Assembly (NCBI RefSeq): GCF_900107775.1 | Contig: NZ_FNRF01000001.1 | Span: 62,001 to 126,000, forward strand | DNA: 64,000 bases | Source: Xylanibacter ruminicola | GTDB taxonomy: Bacteria; Bacteroidota; Bacteroidia; Bacteroidales; Bacteroidaceae | Direction of reading: 5' to 3' | Shown here: positions 25,096 through 35,348 of the stretch, piece after piece | Position numbering within the stretch: position 1 is the stretch's first letter | How the letters are laid out: each line of letters begins with the position of its first letter | Notes under the pieces: generated by a model | Told to the model about the DNA's origin: nothing | The model's database searches: none | Seen by the model: the letters and a program-made list of their open reading frames with translations, nothing else | Translations under genes and position numbers: made by a program

Positions 25096-26832
25096 TTACT
25101 CTGTCTTACCATTTATCGAGTATACATATGCTTTATTCTGGTTAGTCTCATATGTATTCTTATACTTTGTAAGCTCACCACAAAGCACGACCTTGTCACC
25201 AACAGCTACCTGGGCATCGCCTTCTGCCCACTTCTTGTTACCAAGCCAAAGAACACGATATGCCTCAAAATCCATCGCAGAATTGTTATAGAATGCGCCA
25301 TCATCTGAAATCCAGAATGTACCATTACCATATTTAGAGCTGAACTCACCGCCATCAACAATCTTTGAAACAATACCCTCAACGTATACATTTCCAGTTA
25401 CTCCGCTATTAACAGCAGCTATGGCACCAGCAATATTAAATGGATCTGCAAGAGAACCATCTCCTTTTGCACCACCAGTTTGACCATTGAGTGAAACTAT
25501 ATAGCTCTTGCCTGATGCAAACTCAAGGGTTCCCTTATAATTTGTAACTGTTCCACAAATTACGACTTCATCGCCGATCTTAATCTGTGTGTCACCAGCA
25601 GTCCATTTCTTATTACCAATGAAGAGGCCACGATAAACCTCAAACTGGCCACTTGTTGTACCGTCATCGGAAATGTAATAAGTTGCATTACCATACGCAG
25701 AACTAAACTCACTATCAATCTGTGAGATCTTACCCTTTACATAAACATTCTTATCTGCAGTCTCACCCTGAGCAAGTTTATTTGCGAAATCTGTAAGCGC
25801 AACAACATTGAAAGGATCGCTTGCTGTACCATCGCCCTTAGCCATACCGTTTTGAGTCAGAGTGAATGGCATTGTAGTGCTACCAGTACTGCTTGAAGAA
25901 GAGAATTCAATTGCAGCTGCACGAGTTGCGCCATTGTTAGCAGACACTGCAAACTTTACAACTGCAGTATCAGCAGGATTCTTCTCAAAGATAGTAGGTA
26001 CACCTGCAATATACTTTGTCTCAAGGTATGTGACCCAAGACTTAGCATTATCAGGTATATTAGCATATGCACCACTACCCTTGTAAGCAACCTTAACCTC
26101 TACTTCCTGAGCATCAGGTGTAATGGTTGACTCACTAACAAGAAGCTTGAGCATAGACTTAACAACTTTTACAACAGTTACGTCAAGCAGCTCAACGGTC
26201 GAGCCATAGAGTTTTCTTGGTCCTTCAACAGTGATAACATCACCTGGTTCGAACTTCCAACCATCTGTACCATCAATAGGCTTATTAGCCAACTTTCCAT
26301 TCTTGTCGGCAGTACCATAAATTTGTATTTCGCCAGTACCATCATTAAGATACCAGTTACCATACTGATAGTTGTATATACTAGTACATGTACCTGTTAC
26401 TCGATAGTTTTTACCATCTACACCAGCAATAATCTCTGCACAAGTAGCTTGTGAAGCAACAAGCGATCCCTGACGTACAGTCAAAAACTGCTTCTTACCA
26501 CCTGCAGAAATCTGAATTGCAGCCTCACGACCACCATCAATAAAGTCTGCATGAAAAGTAACTTTGGTTTCACCAGCAGAACCCGAAGTAGCAGTTGCTG
26601 TCAACCAAGCAGGAAGTGGGCATTTCACCTTATCAACCTCAAAGACATCATCAAACGACCAATCGTCGGCCGACTTGATAGTCACTGTCACATCGCCTCC
26701 AGATGTTGGGATCGTCACAAATGTCTGATCAATCTGGATATTCTCGAGTGTGCCCAGCGGATCATTGTCAGAAGTACATGCAACAAACATGAACGCCGAC
26801 AAGGCAATTCCTAAGATATATCTAAATTTCAT
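25096..26832 (-). CDS. BACON / OB-fold lipoprotein (surface-exposed, nucleic-acid binding suspected)
   Basis: The protein has 578 residues. The lipoprotein signal ends FMFVACTSD with Cys19. A BACON-type Ig domain follows (about 30-115, VTIPTSGGDVTVTIKSADDW). Next come an OB-fold-like domain (about 130-225, YRVTGTCTSIYNYQYGNWYL), a second BACON-like domain (about 230-330), and two similar OB-fold-like repeats (about 350-450 and 470-578). Those repeats share the pattern VY-V-GKIS-I, FSS-YGN, YISDDG, GDEVVICG. OB folds of this kind (DUF5689/DUF6359-like) often bind nucleic acids. The gene lies 18 bp after the frameshifted receptor 2, so the pair is probably one transcript, with this protein as the receptor's surface lipoprotein. 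The base composition looks more AT-rich than the flanking housekeeping genes. Confidence 0.75.
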   Translation of the reverse strand: MKFRYILGIALSAFMFVACTSDNDPLGTLENIQIDQTFVTIPTSGGDVTVTIKSADDWSFDDVFEVDKVKCPLPAWLTATATSGSAGETKVTFHADFIDGGREAAIQISAGGKKQFLTVRQGSLVASQATCAEIIAGVDGKNYRVTGTCTSIYNYQYGNWYLNDGTGEIQIYGTADKNGKLANKPIDGTDGWKFEPGDVITVEGPRKLYGSTVELLDVTVVKVVKSMLKLLVSESTITPDAQEVEVKVAYKGSGAYANIPDNAKSWVTYLETKYIAGVPTIFEKNPADTAVVKFAVSANNGATRAAAIEFSSSSSTGSTTMPFTLTQNGMAKGDGTASDPFNVVALTDFANKLAQGETADKNVYVKGKISQIDSEFSSAYGNATYYISDDGTTSGQFEVYRGLFIGNKKWTAGDTQIKIGDEVVICGTVTNYKGTLEFASGKSYIVSLNGQTGGAKGDGSLADPFNIAGAIAAVNSGVTGNVYVEGIVSKIVDGGEFSSKYGNGTFWISDDGAFYNNSAMDFEAYRVLWLGNKKWAEGDAQVAVGDKVVLCGELTKYKNTYETNQNKAYVYSINGKTE

Positions 26833-26849
26833 AATTATATCGCCTTTAA

Positions 26850-29800
26850 TTAATTAAACATATATTTAATACCGATAGATGCATACCAGCACTGGCCAAT
26901 AGAGTGGTTAGGAACCCAAGTCTGGGTATTTCCATTTACTGCCTTTGGAGTAGAGAATACAGCATAACCATCAGCGTCAGTATTCTCATAACGCAGGATA
27001 CGACCCTCGTTCAAAGAAGTGTTCATGTACTTGCTAACACCCCATGAAGAGTTGAAGAGGTTCAATACATTCTTGATATCCATGCTCAGCTGGAGAGTAT
27101 GCTTAGTCTTACCTACATTCAACTTAAAGTCGTGCTTGTAAGCCAGGTCAACACGGTGTACCCAAGGAGAATATACACTATAACCCTCTGCATACTCACC
27201 CTGATGATTCTTCAGATAGCTGTCGCCATGTACATAGTCCATGAAACGAGTCTTGTCATCTTCAGAAGCGAAACGGAACAGATTCTTCTGAACTTCCTCA
27301 TCTGTAGGAATGTAAAGAGCATCGTATGCATAACCATCTCCATTCATATCGTTGGCAATCATATATGAGTAGTTATAACCACCGCGCCACGTCTCATAAA
27401 TCAGGCTATAGTGGTTGCCGCTCTTATCGTGCAGAGTTGCAGAAGCAACGAAACGATCTGGAGTAACATACTGAGAGTTGTGCAAACGGATATTGTTCGG
27501 ACCCTCAGAAGTAGGAACGTAAGTAAATGCAGACTCAGCTGCAGAACCTGGCATGCCGGTAACCTCCTTAGATACTGTGTGAGTATAAGCAGCCATCAAG
27601 CTAACCCAATCAGCAGGCTGAGCATTGAGAGTTACGTTTGCACTCCAACCATAACCACGTGAAGTGTTCTCAAGAACAAATGCCTTGGTACCAGTGCGGA
27701 AATCAGAAGGATAGATAGGACGGTTGTCTGCACCATTCCAACGAGCAAACCCCTCAACAGGCATAATGCTCCAATCTGAGATACAAACTCCATTGATAGT
27801 CTTATTATATATACCCTCAACAGTAGCTGTGAATGGGAAGCTTACAGGAAGCTGATAGTCAACGGCCAAAGAAGTCTTCCATACCTGTGGCATCTTGAAG
27901 CTTGGATCAACTGCAGAAATTGAAGAAGGAACAGTACCACTTTCAGGAGAAACTGTACTTGGGAATCCCATAGAAACAAGCTTGTCCAAAAGAGCCTGAG
28001 TTGTAGCATGGCCATTAGCATCTGTTACGAGACCACCAGCGAACTGGCTCATTACAGATGGCATATCAGCATAGTTAGCCTTAACTGCGTCAGGCAACTT
28101 ATCATACTTAATAGAAGGACCAAGTTGTGCCTGATACTGCACCAGACCACCGTTGGTAGGCATGTTGGTAAAGAATACCAAAGGCAGACGACCAGAGAAG
28201 AGACCAGTACCACCACGAACCTTCAGACTCTTATCGCCGAATACGTCGTAAGTGAAACCGAGACGTGGAGAGAAGGTAATGCTGTTCTTAGGCCACTTAC
28301 CAGTATCAATATGACGGCCATTGTAATCAAGATTGTAGATCGCAGCATTAGTCATCAGGTCGCTGTTGTTGAAGAACAAGCCATCAACACGCAAACCATA
28401 AGTAAGCTTAAGCTTGTCGTTAATATTCCACTCGTCCTGAGCATAGATACCAGCCTTATTGAACTGAACACGAGCAGCAGGAGTTGTCTCACCATCATAA
28501 CCATAAGTCAAACAACCTCAGGAGTAGCGCCCTGGAAGAAGTCGTCCAAAGACTTATAACGATAATAACCTGTTCCATTACGCATATACTGGTTATCAGC
28601 CATCTGATGCTCATAGTTCAAACCTGCAGTAATCTTATGCGCACCCATATAGAAGGTTACGTCATCCTTAATGTTCCAAATGGTATTGTGAACAGCATTG
28701 TTCCATGTAAACAACTCATAACCCAATGCCATATAGTTAGCATTGTTATCCGATCCATCCAGAATATCAATGAATGGGAACTCTGAAGAATTAGTACCAC
28801 GGATATCATCGAGTTTAGAGATTGTAGCCAACAACTGGTTAGAGATATTATCAGTAAGACGGCTATTCAAATCGAGTGACCAAGAGTGAACGAGGTTCTT
28901 CATTGAGTACATCGAGTTTGCAAAAGACATAGAGAACTCTGACATACGGCTATATGCAGAACGAGTACCACCATCCATAGAAGATGCGTTAGGAGAACTC
29001 CAGCGATTATTCTTGGTGTAATTGTAACGCAAAGCCAAATGATGCTTATCGTTGATATTCCAGTCCAATCGAGCCAGCACCTTATAGTTGCTCTCATCAG
29101 CAGGAAAACTGGTCCAAGAACCAGTATCATAACCATACTTATTCTTTACAAATGTAGAAGCTGCCTCAAGGTCAGAAAGTGTTGTACGAGAAACATAGTT
29201 ATCTGCATCGGGCTCACCATCTTCTGAAGCTCTCCAACGGTTTGCAATGGTTGGAGTCTTAATCATTTCAGCATTTACAAAGAAGAATAACTTATCCTTA
29301 AGGATAGGACCACCCAGAGAGAATCCATAAGTAGTCTGCTGATCTTTAGCACGAGCGCCAGTAATCTGCTCACGATCGATAGCATCACCACGGAGATTCT
29401 CATTCTTGTGATAAATGTATGCACTACCCTTGAAGTTGTTGGTACCCGACTTGGTAATAGCGTTTACACCACCACCGATGAAGTTGGTCTGGCGAACATC
29501 GTAAGGAGAGATAACAACCTGAAGCTCCTCGATAGCATCGATAGAGATTGGGTTACCACCACCAGGAAGACTTTCAGACAAACCAAAGTTGTTGTTGAAG
29601 TTAGCTCCATCAACGGTGAAGTTAGCGGTACGACCATCTGCACCAGCGAAACTCATGCCATTACCTCCATAAGGAGACAGACGAGTTACGTCTGTGATAG
29701 AACGGCTAACGGTTGGCAGGTTGGCAATCTGCTGACTGTTGATGTTAGTAGCAGCACCCGTCTTTTCAGCGGCGAACTTAGAAGCCTTACCACTTACGAT

Positions 29801-30160
29801 AACCTCTGCAAGCTCAGTAGCATCCTCTGACAGGAATACATTGAGGTTGTAAGTTTCAGCCAGCTGGAGGGTAATACCCTTGACAGTTTTAGGCTGGAAA
29901 CCAATGTAAGAAATGGTCACATTGTAAGGACCACCAGTACGCATACCATTGATCGAGAAACGACCTGTGGTATTTGTCACTGCTGTGTAACGAGTACCAG
30001 AAGGCTCGTGTACAGCCACAACTGTAGCACCGATGACTTCCTCGCCATTAGCATTGTCGAGGGTCACCTTTCCAGCCATACTTGAAGTTGTGATTTGTGC
30101 CATCAATGTTAACGAGAAAGTTAACATCAATGAAACCAGAAAGAGCAATCTTTTCTGCAT
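26850..30160 (-). pseudogene. TonB-dependent receptor 2, Oar-like, interrupted by a single frameshift
   Basis: Two overlapping reading frames together encode one receptor like its neighbour: 30160-28508 (550 residues: signal MQKRLLFLVSLMLTFSLTLMAQ, regulatory domain, plug with VVISPYDVRQTNFIGGGVNA) and 28511-26850 (553 residues: rest of the barrel, ending SIGIKYMFN). The first frame stops at TGA right after PEVV. Adding one T to the TTT run near 28510-28512 restores V-V-L-T-Y-G-Y-D-G, which aligns with ITYGNGE at the same place in receptor 1. The product would be about 1104 residues, normal for the family. This may be a sequencing or assembly error, a real mutation, or rarely a programmed shift. 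The promoter TACCTTTG is at 30234-30241. Confidence 0.85.
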
Positions 30161-30233
30161 AAACTAGAACTGTTTTAATTAATTAAATGAGCGGAAAAAT
30201 TCCGGATTGTTTAAATTTCGGTGCAAAGGTATG

Positions 30234-30241
30234 AAAAATTT
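30234..30241 (-). promoter_or_regulatory. -7 element for TonB receptor 2
   Basis: Minus-strand TACCTTTG followed by CACCG. It lies about 74 nt upstream of ATG 30160, so the leader is longer than those of most genes here. Confidence 0.6.
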
Positions 30242-30302
30242 TCCGATTTAATGTTATAAATCGGCTACTTTTTTTAAAATTAATAAAATTTGTTGCGTAA
30301 CG

Positions 30303-31472
30303 TTATGCCTCGTCGTCGAAGTCCTCGTATTCAAAGTCCTCGATATCTTCGATATCATCCTCGTCGATGTACTCGATATCCTCGTCCTCGCCCTCGTCGG
30401 CAAGCTCCTGAGCAAAACGGCTCATATCCTTGTCGCGATGTACCAGCGAATCCTCTGAAGTGATAACGTTAAGTTTGTTGCTTTCGGCATTCAGTTCGTT
30501 CCAAAGCACATCCTTGAGTTCGTCGAGACCATAGCCCGTTACGGCCGAAATAAATACCACAGGCAGATCCTGAGGTAAGGTTTCCTTCAGCATCTCAACC
30601 AACTCCTCATCAAGCAGGTCGCACTTGGTAACGGCCAATACACGATGCTTGTCGAGCATTTCGGGATTAAACTGCTGGAGCTCGTTGAGCAGAATCTCAT
30701 ACTCACGCTTGATATCATCGGTATCACCTGGTACCATGAACAGCAGGAGCGAGTTGCGCTCAATATGTCGCAAGAATCTAAGTCCCAAGCCCTTACCTTC
30801 AGAGGCACCTTCGATAATACCAGGAATATCGGCCATCACAAACGACTTATTGTCGCGATAACCTACGATACCCAACGAGGGCTCCATGGTAGTAAAGGGG
30901 TAATTGGCAATCTTGGGCTTAGCATTTGAGAGCGATGAGACCAAGGTAGATTTTCCTGCATTAGGAAAACCTACCAAGCCCACATCAGCTAAAAGTTTCA
31001 ATTCAAGAATAATGGTCATCTCCTGCATGGGCTCACCAGGCTGCGCATAACGGGGCGCCTGATTGGTGGCTGTGCGGAACTGGAAATTACCCAATCCGCC
31101 ACGACCGCCCTTGAGCAGCATGACTTCCTGACCATCGTATGTAACATCGCAGACGTACTTACCGGTTTCGGCATTATACACCACGGTGCCACAAGGCACA
31201 TCAATGTAAACATCCTTTCCGTCGGTACCATGACACTTGTCGCGACCGCCATTTCCACCGTGCTCGGCAAAAATATGGCGCTCGTACTTTAAGTGGAGCA
31301 AAGTCCAGTAGTTATGGTTTCCACGCAGAATAATGCTTCCGCCTTTTCCACCATCACCACCATCAGGACCGCCATTAGGGTTATACTTTACATGGCGCAA
31401 GTGCATACTGCCTTTACCACCCTTTCCAGAGCGGCAGTAAATCTTTACGTAGTCTACGAAATTACTCTCCAT
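30303..31472 (-). CDS. obgE: Obg/CgtA GTPase
   Basis: The protein has 389 residues. The glycine-rich Obg fold comes first ([43 protein letters not shown]). The G domain follows, with P-loop [10 protein letters not shown], switch [16 protein letters not shown], and TKCD for guanine specificity. The C-terminal tail (about residues 350-389) is extremely acidic ([20 protein letters not shown]), as is common in Bacteroidetes. It is an essential ribosome-associated GTPase linked to 50S assembly and growth control. It starts directly after the adk stop with no gap, in an hpt-adk-obgE operon. Confidence 0.95.
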   Translation of the reverse strand: MESNFVDYVKIYCRSGKGGKGSMHLRHVKYNPNGGPDGGDGGKGGSIILRGNHNYWTLLHLKYERHIFAEHGGNGGRDKCHGTDGKDVYIDVPCGTVVYNAETGKYVCDVTYDGQEVMLLKGGRGGLGNFQFRTATNQAPRYAQPGEPMQEMTIILELKLLADVGLVGFPNAGKSTLVSSLSNAKPKIANYPFTTMEPSLGIVGYRDNKSFVMADIPGIIEGASEGKGLGLRFLRHIERNSLLLFMVPGDTDDIKREYEILLNELQQFNPEMLDKHRVLAVTKCDLLDEELVEMLKETLPQDLPVVFISAVTGYGLDELKDVLWNELNAESNKLNVITSEDSLVHRDKDMSRFAQELADEGEDEDIEYIDEDDIEDIEDFEYEDFDDEA

Positions 31473-32045
31473 TTAGATATTGTCAATAACCTGGCAAATG
31501 TCTGCAAAAATTCGGTCGAGCTCACCCAGACCGTCGATGTGATAGTGAACACCCTCCTGCTTGTACCACTCGATAAGTGGCATAGTCTGAGAGTGGTAAA
31601 CCACGAGACGCTTCTTGATGGTCTCCTCATTATCGTCGGCACGGCCGCTCTGCTGACCACGCAGAATGAGGCGCTTCATCAGTTCGTCCTCGGGAACATC
31701 AAGTTCGATCATAGCAGCAACCTTGTCGCCACGCTCGTCGAGCATCTTCTTCAGGGCCTCGGCCTGTGGGATAGTACGGGGGAAACCATCGAAGATAACA
31801 CCCTTGCTATCACGTCCGAAGCTATCGTAAACCGAAGCGAGAATGCTTACCATCAGATCGTCGGGGATCAGCTGTCCCTTCTCGATATAGCTGGCAGCAG
31901 TCTTACCCAGCTCGGTACCATTCTTAATTTCACCACGAAGTACATCACCAGTTGAAATGTGGTTCAAACCGTACTTCTCAATCATCTTATCACTCTGTGT
32001 TCCCTTACCTGAACCGGGAGCACCAAAAATAACGATATTCTTCAT
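31473..32045 (-). CDS. adk: Adenylate kinase
   Basis: The 190-residue protein has P-loop GAPGSGKGTQ (residues 7-16), the AMP-binding ISTGDVLRGEI and GFPRTIPQAEAL, and the lid start RGQQSGRADDNEETIKKRL. It is the short-lid form, without a zinc finger. It interconverts ATP + AMP and 2 ADP in the cytosol. It lies 30 bp after hpt and abuts obgE, so purine salvage, adenylate balance and the GTPase share one transcript. Confidence 0.96.
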   Translation of the reverse strand: MKNIVIFGAPGSGKGTQSDKMIEKYGLNHISTGDVLRGEIKNGTELGKTAASYIEKGQLIPDDLMVSILASVYDSFGRDSKGVIFDGFPRTIPQAEALKKMLDERGDKVAAMIELDVPEDELMKRLILRGQQSGRADDNEETIKKRLVVYHSQTMPLIEWYKQEGVHYHIDGLGELDRIFADICQVIDNI

Positions 32046-32075
32046 TATCCTGATATTTAGTTTAATTTAAGTTAC

Positions 32076-32612
32076 TTACTCGATAATGGTGTACACATCT
32101 TTCAGTCCGCGGCCCTGCTGATCGTAGTCAAGTCCGTAACCAAGAATAAAGTCATCGGGGATACTGAAGGCTACATACTCGGGGTTAATCTTCTCCTTCA
32201 GCTTGCTGGGCTTGAAGAAAAGGGTGCAGATATGAATAGATGCGGGATTACGTGTGCCTAACGACTCAATCATCTGCTTCATGGTGAGTCCGCTCTCCAC
32301 GATATCCTCTACAATAATCACCGTACGGTTGGTCAAGTCTTCGTTGATACCGAACACCTCCTTGATTTTACCAGTAGAAGTGGTACCCTGATAAGAGGCC
32401 AGCTTCACAAACGAAATCTCACAAGGGATGGTCATCTCGCGCATCAGATCGGCGGCAAACATAAAAGCGCCATTCAGCACACCTAACAACAGAGGATTCT
32501 TGCCCTCCATATCCTTACTAATCTGCTGTGCAACAGCCTTTACACGCTCCTTTATCTCAGCCTCCGTAATGGAGATCTTGAACGACTTGTCCTTTATCTT
32601 TACGATACTCAT
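32076..32612 (-). CDS. hpt: Hypoxanthine phosphoribosyltransferase
   Basis: This is a 178-residue type I PRTase. The PRPP-binding motif VIIVEDIVESGLTM (near residues 98-111) and GVLNGAFMFAADLMR are visible, and the C-terminal IPDDFILGYGLDYDQQGRGLKDVY is typical of HGPRT. It salvages hypoxanthine and guanine to IMP and GMP. It leads the hpt-adk-obgE operon from a promoter divergent from the NAD(P)HX repair gene, with a TAATTTTG -7 box near 32635-32642. Confidence 0.95.
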   Translation of the reverse strand: MSIVKIKDKSFKISITEAEIKERVKAVAQQISKDMEGKNPLLLGVLNGAFMFAADLMREMTIPCEISFVKLASYQGTTSTGKIKEVFGINEDLTNRTVIIVEDIVESGLTMKQMIESLGTRNPASIHICTLFFKPSKLKEKINPEYVAFSIPDDFILGYGLDYDQQGRGLKDVYTIIE

Positions 32613-32688
32613 ACGCTGAAAGAATTAAAAATTTGTGCAAAATTACAAAAAATCTGCCAAACTCTATCATTCATTAGCAATTTTTTCG

Positions 32689-32696
32689 TATTTTTG
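32689..32696 (+). promoter_or_regulatory. -7 element almost touching the nnr start codon
   Basis: TATTTTTG followed by CACCATT and then ATG 32704, only 7 nt later. Transcription should start within a few nucleotides of the ATG, giving an essentially leaderless message. Confidence 0.6.
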
Positions 32697-32703
32697 CACC
32701 ATT

Positions 32704-34215
32704 ATGAAGATATTCACGAGCGCACAAGTCCACGAATTGGACAAATACACCATAGAGAACGAGCCCATTAAGTCGGTCGACCTGATGGAGCGTGCCGCTA
32801 AAGCTCTGACCCAAGCTATCGCCGACAGCTGGGGTTATACCACGCCCGTCATCATATTCGCAGGCCCAGGCAATAATGGCGGTGACGCACTGGCCGTTGC
32901 CCGTATGCTGATTGACAAGAACTACGAAGTAACAGCCTACCTTTTTAATATATCAGGCCATCTCTCGGAAGACTGCATGATAAACAAGAAGCGTTTGATT
33001 GAGAAACGCTCGAAAGCACTGATCGAGGTAACGCAGGAGTTTGAGCCTCCGCAGTTAGAGGAGGGTATGCTGGTGGTTGACGGACTGTTCGGTTCTGGTC
33101 TTAACAAGCCGTTGGCCGGTGGTTTCTCGTCGCTCGTGAAATACATCAACGCCTCGCCCGCTCAGGTGGTAAGTATCGATGTGCCATCGGGACTGATGAC
33201 CGAAGACAACACTTACAATGTAAGAGCCAACATTATCCGTGCCGATATGACGCTGACACTGCAGTTGCCAAAGCTGTCGTTCCTGTTCCCCGAGAATCAG
33301 GTATTCATCGGCAAGCTGAAGGTGCTGGATATCCGACTGAGCAAACAAGGCATAGAGAAGATTGATGCCAACTACACGCTGCTGGAGGAGAACGACGTGC
33401 GACCACGTCTGCTGAAGCGCGACCCGTTTACCCACAAAGGCAAGATGGGTAACGCCCTGATTATTGCCGGCAGCTACGGTATGGCAGGTGCTTCGGTGCT
33501 GGCCACCAAAGCATGTTTGCGCGTAGGTGTAGGAAAGGTCACTACCCACACACCCAAACGAAACTGCAACATTCTGCAAGTAAGTGTACCCGAAGCCATT
33601 ATACAGTTCGACAGAGAGGAAACCACTTTCTCGGAGGCTGTTGATACCGAAGACTTTAACGCACTGGGCATTGGTCCTGGCTTGGGAACCAGCGAGCAAA
33701 CGGCAATAGCCATCATTGCACAGCTACGCCGCAGTCAGTGCCCCACAGTGGTAGATGCCGACGCCATTAATATTCTGGCCAGTCATCGCGCATGGCTGCA
33801 GCAACTGCCCAAGGGTATCATCATGACCCCCCACCCCAAGGAATTCGACCGTTTGGAAGGTCATTCGGGCGATAGCTTTGAACGTCTGATGAAGGCGCGC
33901 GATCTGGCTGAGCGCCTGCAGGCCTACATCGTACTGAAAGGTCATCACACCTCGTTATGCCTGCCCGACGGTCATATCATCTTTAACTCTACTGGTAATG
34001 CCGGTATGGCTACTGCCGGTAGCGGCGACGTGCTAACAGGTATCATCACTGGACTGCTGGCTCGTGGCTATAATCAAGAAAACGCATGTATTGTAGGTAT
34101 GTATCTGCACGGACTGGCTGGCGACATTGCAGCTCGCGAACTGGGCGAGGAAAGCGTAATAGCCAGCGATTTGATTCAGAACTTGCCTTATGCATTTAAA
34201 CGACTTAATGAATGA
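32704..34215 (+). CDS. nnr: Bifunctional NAD(P)H-hydrate epimerase/dehydratase
   Basis: The 503-residue repair enzyme restores hydrated NAD(P)H. The N-terminal YjeF_N epimerase domain (about 1-210) shows AGPGNNGGDALAVARML. The C-terminal ADP-dependent dehydratase domain (about 225-500) shows GMAGASVLATKACLRVGVGK and the ATP/ADP site NAGMATAGSGDVLTGIITG. I chose ATG 32704 (MKIFTSAQVHELDKYT). The reading from 32635 would begin upstream of the -7 box. The stop overlaps the next gene's ATG by 3-4 bp. Confidence 0.93.
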   Translation: MKIFTSAQVHELDKYTIENEPIKSVDLMERAAKALTQAIADSWGYTTPVIIFAGPGNNGGDALAVARMLIDKNYEVTAYLFNISGHLSEDCMINKKRLIEKRSKALIEVTQEFEPPQLEEGMLVVDGLFGSGLNKPLAGGFSSLVKYINASPAQVVSIDVPSGLMTEDNTYNVRANIIRADMTLTLQLPKLSFLFPENQVFIGKLKVLDIRLSKQGIEKIDANYTLLEENDVRPRLLKRDPFTHKGKMGNALIIAGSYGMAGASVLATKACLRVGVGKVTTHTPKRNCNILQVSVPEAIIQFDREETTFSEAVDTEDFNALGIGPGLGTSEQTAIAIIAQLRRSQCPTVVDADAINILASHRAWLQQLPKGIIMTPHPKEFDRLEGHSGDSFERLMKARDLAERLQAYIVLKGHHTSLCLPDGHIIFNSTGNAGMATAGSGDVLTGIITGLLARGYNQENACIVGMYLHGLAGDIAARELGEESVIASDLIQNLPYAFKRLNE

Positions 34216-35294
34216 AATTATTTAGCACTTTATTGATAGCCTTTACATTAGGCACTGCCAGTTCGCTGGCACAAACCGTAATCAGTTCGTACAAACCTGG
34301 TGTTACCAGCGAGGGCGCCGTATATTATCTGCCCAAAACAGCTATCCGCGTTACCATACAGGTGGAGAAGAGCACCTATACCCCAGGTGAATTCTGCAGG
34401 TATTCGGAGAAATTTCTGCGTATGAAAGATGTGCCTGCCAGCGCATCTACCAAGTATCGTATCCTGTCGGTAAAGCAGGAGGCATTTGCTGTGGCCGACA
34501 CTTCGAAGTGTTACGCTGTGAAATTCGATGCCAAGACTGTGGCCTGCAACGTACGCCTGAACGACGAGGGTATCCTGCTGGCCATCAACACCGATGCCAA
34601 ACAACAGCCTAAGAGCACCCCCGCCCCTGCGCAGCAGATTCGTCCCTTAAAGAAATCGCCCAAATCGTACTTGAACGAAGAGATTCTCTCGGCAGGTAGC
34701 ACCGCCAAGATGGCCGAGCTTACTGCTCAGGAGATTTACGAGATACGTGAGAGCAAAAGCATGCTGGCCAAGGGGCAGGCTGACTTCATGCCTAAGGATG
34801 GCGAGCAATTGAAACTGATGCTGGAGGAGCTGAACACCCAGAACGAGGCGCTCACCAGTCTGTTTGTCGGAACCACCGAGAACGACACCACCACACATAC
34901 GTTTACCTACGTGGTTGACAAACCAACGAAACGCGATGTACTGTTCCGTGTTTCACCCGATTACGGAGTGGTTGACAGCGACGATTTGTCGGGTACACCT
35001 TATTATATTAATATAGAGGACCTGAAAACGGTTGACGAACCTGCGCCCGTAGATCCCAAGAAAGCTGCCAAGCCGCTGCAGTCGGGCATCTATGTAAACA
35101 TCCCTGGTAAATTGCGCTCAACCATCTTCGATGCTAAGAATCAGATTGTTAGCAGCGAGTTTCCAGCAGCCCAGTTCGGCAATGTAGAGTTGTTGAGCGG
35201 CGTGTTGTTCAACAAGAAATACACCACACGCCTGCTTCTCAACACCTTGACAGGTACTGTAGAGAAGTTGGAAGCCGAGCAACCTAAGAAATAA
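34212..35294 (+). CDS. DUF4831-like secreted protein
   Basis: The 360-residue protein has a signal peptide (MKLFSTLLIAFTLGTASSLAQ) and a mature region beginning with a conserved-looking YYLPKTAIRVTIQVEKSTYTPG, followed by EFCRYSEKFL. I associate this with DUF4831, a Bacteroidetes family of unknown function. The Pro/Ala-rich stretch around 137-150 looks like a linker between two beta-rich halves. It is coupled to nnr by a 4-bp overlap and ends before a hairpin shared with the convergent M28 gene. No enzymatic motif was recognised. Confidence 0.7.
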   Translation: MKLFSTLLIAFTLGTASSLAQTVISSYKPGVTSEGAVYYLPKTAIRVTIQVEKSTYTPGEFCRYSEKFLRMKDVPASASTKYRILSVKQEAFAVADTSKCYAVKFDAKTVACNVRLNDEGILLAINTDAKQQPKSTPAPAQQIRPLKKSPKSYLNEEILSAGSTAKMAELTAQEIYEIRESKSMLAKGQADFMPKDGEQLKLMLEELNTQNEALTSLFVGTTENDTTTHTFTYVVDKPTKRDVLFRVSPDYGVVDSDDLSGTPYYINIEDLKTVDEPAPVDPKKAAKPLQSGIYVNIPGKLRSTIFDAKNQIVSSEFPAAQFGNVELLSGVLFNKKYTTRLLLNTLTGTVEKLEAEQPKK

Positions 35295-35310
35295 GATTTA
35301 CAAGAAGAAT

Positions 35311-35348
35311 AATTCAGGTACTACTTCTCGGAGAAGAGTACCTGAATT
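35311..35348. terminator. Bidirectional hairpin containing the M28 gene stop codon
   Basis: The 12-bp arms at 35311-35322 and 35337-35348 are exact complements, with an inner CTTCT/AGAAG stem and a tight loop. The M28 peptidase's last codons and its TAG (35321-35323) lie inside the hairpin. It sits between two convergent genes; minus-strand sequence after it is ATTCTTCTTG. Confidence 0.7.

Noticed and set aside
28508..28511. Receptor 2 halves as two genuine coupled genes with an ATGA-style overlap
   Set aside because: The second half begins in the middle of a beta-barrel with no signal peptide, and one added base rejoins it in exact alignment with the neighbouring receptor.
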